Of a stretch of 64,000 bases of DNA, positions 58,701-64,000 are shown piece after piece. Made by a program: the position numbers and the translations under genes. Position 1 is the first letter of the stretch, and every line of letters begins with the position of its first letter. The notes under the pieces were generated by a model that saw only the letters and a program-made list of their open reading frames with translations, was not told where the DNA came from and ran no database searches. This DNA is from Capitulum mitella (taxonomy: Eukaryota; Arthropoda; Thecostraca; Pollicipedomorpha; Pollicipedidae): positions 24,786,923 to 24,850,922 of the forward strand of contig CP099847.1 of NCBI GenBank assembly GCA_030062745.1. The letters run 5' to 3'.

Positions 58701-61700
58701 TTCTCAGCGCCGGGAGCCGCACCAGCAGCCTGCCGACACGTGACAGCTGGCCGTGCGCCTCCTCCGGCGCCGGCGACCGGGGCAGGCAGATAACAGCTGA
58801 CGTCTGACAGCCTGCCTGCCCGGCGCTGGCGGCCGGCTGGGTGCCGACAGCCTGCTGAGGACAGGCGGCGCAGCCTGCCGGAGCTGGCAGCCGGCCGCGG
58901 CGCCCGGTGCCGGCCGGCGGCCGCCTCTCCTGCAGAGGCCGTCACTCAGAACGCTTCCGACGTGGCCCCGGCCGGCCGCTTTGATCCAGTCACGCCGGTT
59001 GTCACGGGCCATTCACGCCCCCCCCCCCCACTCCAGGGCTCCCGCGGTGACGGTGGAAACCTGCCTGTCCCCCTGCGGTTCACACAGACACCGCCCATGC
59101 GGAGGGGGCCGTAATTCTTCGAGGCAGTGTTACGAGCGGTGATTTAGTGGTGTTTTCTCTGCTGCCCCGCGCTCTGGAGGCGGGGCCGAGCCGTCCGCCG
59201 CCTGAGCAGAAGTCGGAGGCGGCCGAACCGTACCGCCCTGCAGTGGGCCGTGCTGCGGGTGCTGTAGCGGTCGTGTTGCAGATATTGTGTTGCCTTGTTG
59301 CAGGTATTTTGTCTTAAGCGCGCGGTGAATTGCTTGCATGTCAAGCTCGCTATTAGACAGTTATTTGAGAAATGACGGCATTGTTCGGAGCCCGGCCGGA
59401 GGCCACCCCACCGGCTGAGGCAGTCTGGTTTCCCCGGTTTGGCGCTTCATTCGTCTCCACTCCGTTTAATCCCCTTTGCAGGTTGGGAGACGATTTTAAG
59501 TGTCAGTCTTGTTGGCGATGGTGCCTGTTATGGCGACAGTCCTGCGGCTGGGCGTAATACCTGCTGTGACGACAGTCCAGTTGATGGTGCCTGCTGTGAC
59601 GCCAGCCCGGCGGGCTGGTTGACTGGCGCAGACTGTGCAGACTGAGGCCGTACTGCGGCGACGGCCGCCGGCGGCCCTCCGAATGAGGGCGCGGCTCCGC
59701 GGGCCGGCCCAGGGCTGTGCGGGGCGTCAGCTGATGGCCGTATCGCGATGTTGTCGCTGAGGGGGCGGCGCGCTGTCTTTGTTTGAACCTTGGGTTGAGA
59801 TACCAGCGCGCCAGGTAACGGGGACCACTGCGTGCGGGTCGCCAGGTAGCGCGATCAATAGTGGGACTCCTGCCGCTACTGCAACATTGATTTAGCTAGT
59901 CGGCGGCCTCATCGGCTTGAAAAACGTTGCGGAGGTCATAATGAAGGGTTATCAGACAATTTGAGGAAGTATTGTAGCTCAAAGTAATCAGGATAGCCCG
60001 TTGGGTTCCATGGCTGTCTTCTATTCCGTGCACAACGCCAACAATGTGCAAAGCTCTGCCCATCAGCTGTCGGACAACGGCCAACAGACTGTCGGCCAGC
60101 TGCTGACAGTAAACATTTTCTGTGATGGCGAAATCGCAACTTGAGAGTACGTACATTCTCACGCAATAAACTCGACTTTTTGAAGCGTTTCAGCTGAGGA
60201 GTGTGACCCTCATTGTTTCTCATCTTGAAACCAATTGTTTCGCAAAACGTAGGCGAACAGTGCAGTATTTCGCGTCTGGAAGCGTCAACGGAACGCGTCT
60301 GAATGTTTCTAACGGCGTCGTCGCTGCTGGACAGGCCTGGGGATCTTCTTCGTGGAGGAGCCGCGGTCACAAGTGGCGCTGCCCGGGGCCGAAACAGTGC
60401 TCACCTGTGCTACAAACCTGGCCGTCGACCACCTGGGGTGAGGGCAGCTGACATAGCAAAAACGCGAGGGAAGGTTACCCGTCCTGCAGCCATGCAATGG
60501 TATATTCATGGCATTTGTATGGGAAGCAAGTACAGGCAGTAATTTCTTTGATCTGAGCGATACAGAAGTATGGCGCAGATTTAGTGATATTTTTTTCCTA
60601 CTCAGTTTTGCGACTTTAACATTGTTCAACCATTACCACCATTCGACACAGCCCGAATTCTCGCGCATCTTTGGATGGCAATAGTTCTCTGCAGATCATT
60701 GGTGTGGTGTATGAGGCTGACGGTGCGTAATGCACTCAATGTAGAACGATGCGACGATATCTGTACCTCCGATGATCTAGTGTGATCGGTGTACCTAATT
60801 AATTTTCGACTGTTAGTTAAAGCATTTTAATATATCCCACGCACGGCCGTGGGTCGGCGGCGATCACGCCCGACGGGGGGCAGTTGACTTCCCCCCCTCC
60901 AACTCACGAACGGCTGGTCGCATGATAAAAATAGGCACATCGCTGGAAAGCTCGTGACGAGCAGAGCTCGAAACTAGTTTCATTTTTAGTTTTGGATAAT
61001 ATATAAGCCATCTACGCCCTATATATGTTTTCTCATAGCCGACTGCATGAGACCGAAAAACGACCTGAATCTCAAGGGCTGTGAGTAACAACGCATAGGT
61101 AAAGGCATCAGCGCACAAGTAAAGGTCCGCAAATGCCGATACATATCTTATTCCTCAGATTTGTTCAATATATACGCCGAAACGTTGAGTTAAAGACACG
61201 GCAATTTTCACGCCGGTTGTCGGCGGGCGTCGCAGCCGTACGTAGTAAGAAATTAACGAGAACTAATTTTGGCGTTCCTTTATTTTCGCGACATAAGCCT
61301 ATCCATGTACAACTGTATTGATTTTAGTGGTTCTTGTGATGGTTTCTCATACGTAAATTGGGAAAAATTCATTCGTTACCAATCTACACAATTGGCGGAG
61401 CTTTATTCGCGAGAGCCTGTTTGTTTCCAAACATATGCAATTCCTGAAAGTTTTTGAGATTCCTGCTATTCCTTGTGTCTGTGCAAGCCAGTTCTGCCAT
61501 TTTCTGCCCGTTCTGAGCAATTCATCGCCGATTTTGATGGTGGTGCATTTTGGCTCACAACAGTTATTCGTGACCTGACCTCAGGCCAATGGCTGGAAAC
61601 CCCTTAAATCCAAAAACCCAAAAAAAAATTTTTTCACCCCCACAAAAAAAAAAAAATAAAAAAAATTCCCTTTTAAAAAAAAAAAAAAAAATAAAATAAA

Positions 61701-61719
61701 AAAAAGGGTTTTTAAAAAA

Positions 61720-61763
<44 letters not shown>

Positions 61764-61766
61764 TTT

Positions 61767-61817
<51 letters not shown>

Positions 61818-61888
61818 AAAAAAAAAAAGAAAAAAAAATTAAAAAAAATTTTATTTAAATTATTTCTTAAGTAAAAATTAGGAAAAAA

Positions 61889-61952
<64 letters not shown>

Positions 61953-64000
61953 GTTATTTTTTTTTTGGGTTGTTTTCCCCCACCCAAAAAAAAAGGAGGG
62001 GGGTGGGTACAGCATTTTAATATGTGACAGGCATTATTCTTGATTGTTGGTCATAACATTTTAATATGCGATATGCATCATTTCACCTCACCATATTTAT
62101 ATGTGACCGATTGGAAGGACTGGCAGGTTTGCAGTTTCATAACCTACGCTTCCAAAGGAGCGGTCCATACTGCAATCGTCTCACGCGTGAACGGCCATCT
62201 TACTGCTGACTTTTGAAGAAGCAGTGTTTGCTTTCACCACCAGATGGCTGCGGGATTGGCGGCCGCTGGAGCCGGGAAGCGACCCGACGATGGAAGTCCA
62301 GCCGGGCCGGCTGCTGATCCGGGTCGGCCGAGATCCGGATACCTATCGGTCTCAGATGGGGCAATACAGGGTAAGTTGGCGCCGTTGGATCGAGAGGTGG
62401 AGGAATGCTGGACGAATTTTAGTTGAATTAGGTTTCGCAGCAGAGAGCGTCAAAGAAAACGGAGTATTGAGGTAGTGAGGAAAACCAAAGGTCGACGCTG
62501 AACCCCGAGAATTAAAAAGCGGTCGGACTGTGGGTCTAAACGCAGGTGCTTGTAACTTTGTCTCAGTGCGCTTCCGATCATAGGATCACTATAGTTTACC
62601 GAGCACTATTTCGGTGGGTTTCCACAATTAATCAAGAAGCACGATAAGTCAAGGAGCAGTTAATCGTCTGGTGCTGAATGGATCGTTCGAAAGGTCTGCA
62701 AAGAACGCGTTCATGTCCGTGCCTGCGTCTCGAAAGGTCGTGTCGGTCTGTGCGTCCCGGCGTCTACTGGAAAAGGTCACGGACCTCAGGCCCGTCCGTT
62801 GTCCGATGACCGGCCGCGGTGACGTCACACGCGCGCCGCCGCGCCTGCAGTGCATGGCCTGGATCGCGCCGATCGGCCTGTCGTCGTTGCCGGCCTCGCT
62901 GGGAGTGGCGCACATCGAGCCGTTCGCGGCGCGGGCCAACACGACGCTGGTGGCGCCGCCGGGCGGCACCGTCTCTGTCCGGTGCCCGGCGCCGGCCAGC
63001 GAGCCGCCGGCCTCTGTCCAGTTCTACCGCGACGGCCAGCCGCTGCCGGAGCGCGGCGGTGAGTGGGGGCTGGGGGAGGGCAGGTCGCCGGTGGTACTTG
63101 GATGGAGGCCTTGATCCCAGAGCTGGCCAGAGACTGGCTGAGCCTGACCCAGGTCGATTTCTCGTGCTTGCGGTGTGGTTCTGTGTGATTCTGGTAGAGC
63201 TGGCCAACAATCTCGTCATCGTCTGATCAGCTAGATACTGATTATGATGTCTCAGTAACACGTTCATGCGTATCACTGCTCAAAATTGGCTGGTTTCCGT
63301 CCTGAATTTCGCGTGACCGGCTTCGTTGTTTGCATGCACTGTCCCACGCAGTGCCGTGCAGAGCATTTATCACTGGGTTTCTCGGATCGTCGGCTTAGTC
63401 CCCCGTCTTACGCTGTCTTGACTCGTCCTTCTCAGAGTCGCATCTCGTATTGCCCGGAGGCAGCCTCCACCTCTCGGACGTGCGCAGCAGCCAGGCAGGC
63501 GTGTACTCGTGCTCGGCTCGTAACTCCCGGACCGGACAACAGGTGGCAGCACCGTTCTTCACGCGGCTCGAAGTGGGCGCTCCGGAACAGATGGCACCAC
63601 CGCGGCTGGTGGTGGCCCCCAAGCCGGTGTACCGAGCGGCGGTGGGAGGCACAGTCAGGTTGGTGCTGCTGTGTGCTGGTTGGCTGGGAGGTGCCCGTAG
63701 GTTTTTTAAGGATGTCTGGGGCTGTACCTTAATAAAGGGTCCATCGAGTGAGTACTAGTTTCTCGCCGGTCGCTGAATTACCCAAGCAGCCAAAACGCTC
63801 TTTAACCCATTTGTGCCCGACGCCCTATGGATGTGACGCCAAAAACGACCGCGTTTAAAATAGCTATGAAATGAATTGTATGAACATATTACCTCATGGG
63901 GAACCAGAGGATACCCAGAACAATAAAATCATGCCAAAATTGGTGTTCTTTACTACGTCACCTCTGGCCCGCATGGCATGGAAATCAAGTATTTTTGGGC
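54271..64000 (+). CDS. Ig-superfamily receptor, Ihog/Boi (CDO/BOC)-like, 5' part of gene
   Basis: Probably a plasma-membrane co-receptor of the Hedgehog pathway. Five exons (54271-54331, 60335-60437, 62244-62370, 62851-63058, 63436-63658) join at GT-AG introns with phases 1, 2, 0, 1, 2 and give 240 codons before the window ends. Residues 1-20 form a signal peptide. Ig domain 1 has Cys45, Trp56 (WLRDWRPLEP) and Cys98 (GQYRCMAW). Ig domain 2 has Cys142 and Cys192 (GVYSCSARN), with Phe or Tyr instead of the core Trp. A third domain starts near 218. The TNL...WLRD and YRCMAW...LPASLGVA pattern is what I remember of the Ihog/Boi group; another Ig receptor such as a Sidekick- or Robo-like protein is less likely. 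Fibronectin repeats and the membrane segment would lie beyond 64000. No stop or frameshift is seen. Confidence 0.72.
54310..54540 (+). repeat. 41-bp minisatellite copying the exon 1 splice donor
   Basis: Six units of CTGACCGCTGCTCAGCAAGGTGGGCTCAGCAGGGAGTCAC type start at about 54312, 54353, 54394, 54435, 54475 and 54516; isolated relatives lie near 54690 and 54750. The first unit is the 3' end of exon 1 with its donor. Units 2 and 3 keep AAGGTGGG or AAGGTAGG and so remain potential donors; later ones have lost the GT. Confidence 0.85.
54541..57895. other. Receptor intron 1, left part
   Basis: No exon recognised. It contains the (CT)29 tract at 55672-55729, a poly-C run near 56164 and a CpG-rich block at about 56930-57165. 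Confidence 0.45.
55672..55729. repeat. (CT)29 microsatellite
   Basis: Fifty-eight bases of uninterrupted CT. It explains the SLSLSL and REREREE frames on the two strands. Confidence 0.95.
57896..58409 (+). repeat. Intronic direct duplication, copy 1
   Basis: From CTGATGGCCGTATCGCGAT to TTCTCATCTTGAAA-like sequence it matches 59731-60234, with few differences and small indels. A long hairpin lies at 57933-57972 (GGCGCGCTG TTTGAACC / GGTTCAAA TAC CAGCGCGCC). A GGTTCAAATACC segment inside the hairpin resembles a tRNA T-arm. Confidence 0.9.
58412..58640. repeat. 51-bp minisatellite in receptor intron 1
   Basis: About four to five units of CTGACGGCTGACAGTCCGCCTTCATGACGGTCGATAGCCTC type. Confidence 0.85.
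58641..59730. other. Receptor intron 1, CpG-rich part
   Basis: 58660-59000 and 59150-59240 are CpG-rich with no recognisable exon; a poly-C run lies at 59019-59030. A short duplication of GTGCCTGCTGTGACG type occurs at 59520-59600. Confidence 0.4.
59731..60234 (+). repeat. Intronic direct duplication, copy 2
   Basis: Second copy of 57896-58409. The hairpin stem GGCGCGCTG/CAGCGCGCC is kept (59766-59812), although the inner stem has changed. It ends about 100 bases before receptor exon 2. Confidence 0.9.
60335..60437 (+). CDS. Receptor exon 2: start of Ig domain 1
   Basis: Enters after GCTGCTGGACAG and leaves before GTGAGG in phase 2. It encodes residues 21-55, including GIFFVEEPRSQVALPGAETV and the first disulphide Cys in LTCATNLAVD. 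The phase links exactly to exons 1 and 3. Confidence 0.72.
60438..60830. other. Receptor intron 2, left part
   Basis: No feature seen before the TTAA border at 60827-60830. Confidence 0.4.
60831..61598 (-). mobile_element. TTAA-flanked transposon, copy 3 (truncated)
   Basis: In inverse orientation to 649-1898. It starts after TTAA (60827-60830) and carries the GGGGGGCAGTTGACTTCCCCCC end hairpin, the CTCACGAACGGCTGGTCGCA block and the rest of the shared interior up to TGACCTCAGGCCAATGGCTGG. There it stops abruptly in A/T homopolymer sequence. About 480 bp of the element is missing relative to copy 1. Confidence 0.75.
61599..61995. other. A/T homopolymer sequence, probable assembly or consensus error
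   Basis: About 400 bases that are nearly all long A runs broken by T runs and a few C/G runs, unlike anything else in the window, beginning in the middle of a transposon copy. It looks like low-quality consensus rather than true DNA. The frame of F/K residues on the minus strand is meaningless. Confidence 0.7.
61996..62243. other. Receptor intron 2, right end
   Basis: Holds a short duplicated motif ACAGCATTTTAATATG / ATAACATTTTAATATG (about 62012 and 62046); a third relative, AGCATTTTAATAT, is at 60821. It ends with a pyrimidine-rich acceptor TGCTTTCACCACCAG. Confidence 0.5.
62244..62370 (+). CDS. Receptor exon 3: middle of Ig domain 1
   Basis: Residues 56-97 (WLRDWRPLEP ... SQMGQYR). The acceptor is at 62242-62243 and the strong donor GTAAGT at 62371. 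It ends in phase 0, one residue before the second Cys. Confidence 0.75.
62851..63058 (+). CDS. Receptor exon 4: end of Ig domain 1 and start of Ig domain 2
   Basis: Begins after GCGCCTGCAG with the TGC of Cys98 and ends in phase 1 before GTGAGT. It includes GGTVSVRC (Cys142) and VQFYRDGQPLP, and an NTT sequon near residue 127. The exon is very GC-rich. Confidence 0.78.
63436..63658 (+). CDS. Receptor exon 5: end of Ig domain 2 and start of domain 3
   Basis: Enters after GTCCTTCTCAG. It encodes LVLPGGSLHLSDVRSSQAG and VYSCSARN (Cys192), then a linker and APPRLVVAPKPVYRAAVGGTV, the first strand of the next Ig domain. The donor is probably AG|GTTGGT at 63659. Confidence 0.75.
63659..64000. other. 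Receptor intron 5 (continues beyond window)
   Basis: No further exon identified up to the right edge. Confidence 0.45.

Noticed and set aside
60950-60985. GTGACGAG...CTCGAAAC in the TTAA element, seen in all three copies, resembling a hammerhead core
   Set aside because: The first core base is wrong (GTGANGA instead of CTGANGA) and stem II does not pair in register.

Overview
Eukaryotic genomic DNA, almost certainly from an arthropod. The genes are split by GT-AG introns, there is no bacterial gene packing, and most of the window is repeats, minisatellites and CpG-rich spacer. An Ihog/Boi-type receptor (an arthropod branch of the CDO/BOC family) and GC-rich exons with many Ala, Pro and Arg codons would fit a crustacean such as a barnacle, but the species is a guess. 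All identities and boundaries were read by eye.

Layout. 1-596 contains no CpG at all, unlike the rest. 649-1898 is a TTAA-flanked transposon; relatives lie at 32453-33652 and 60831-61598 in the opposite orientation. 4245-4600 and 7370-7800 are tandem repeats. 7853-9074 is one copy of a 1.2-1.5 kb repeat whose second copy is at 28289-29754. 9095-9455 is a foldback element. 12011-14007 is a complete two-exon alpha-1,3-fucosyltransferase gene (plus strand, 391 aa), followed by a triplicated 3' flank. 19060-19900, 31010-31830 and 33990-34565 are copies of another dispersed repeat. 21750-22375 is a 153-bp tandem repeat. 35626-35850 is a palindrome interrupted by (TA)n. 38740-39425 is a decayed LINE reverse transcriptase end.

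42498-46041 is the most interesting object. It is a 3,544-bp DNA transposon with roughly 190-bp terminal inverted repeats and a perfect 8-bp target-site duplication (CTATGCAC on both sides). On the minus strand it carries a large protein of a family I know only as unnamed multi-copy proteins of invertebrates. The protein has an N-terminal Cys cluster, an acidic linker, spaced Asp/Asp/Glu candidates and a C-x2-[H/R]-like motif, suggesting a DDE transposase outside the textbook superfamilies. This copy is broken by one in-frame TAG and one frameshift.

From 54271 to the right edge is the 5' part of a cell-surface receptor gene. A signal-peptide exon (54271-54331) and exons at 60335-60437, 62244-62370, 62851-63058 and 63436-63658 join with matching phases and encode a secretory signal plus two Ig domains and the start of a third. 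The best match is the interference-hedgehog/boi (CDO/BOC) family of Hedgehog co-receptors. Its introns hold two minisatellites, a (CT)29 tract, a 0.5-kb direct duplication, one TTAA element and about 400 bp of suspicious A/T homopolymer sequence.

The two cellular genes are functionally unrelated. One is a Golgi glycan-modifying enzyme and the other a plasma-membrane signalling receptor. Everything between them is repeat-derived or has no recognisable function.
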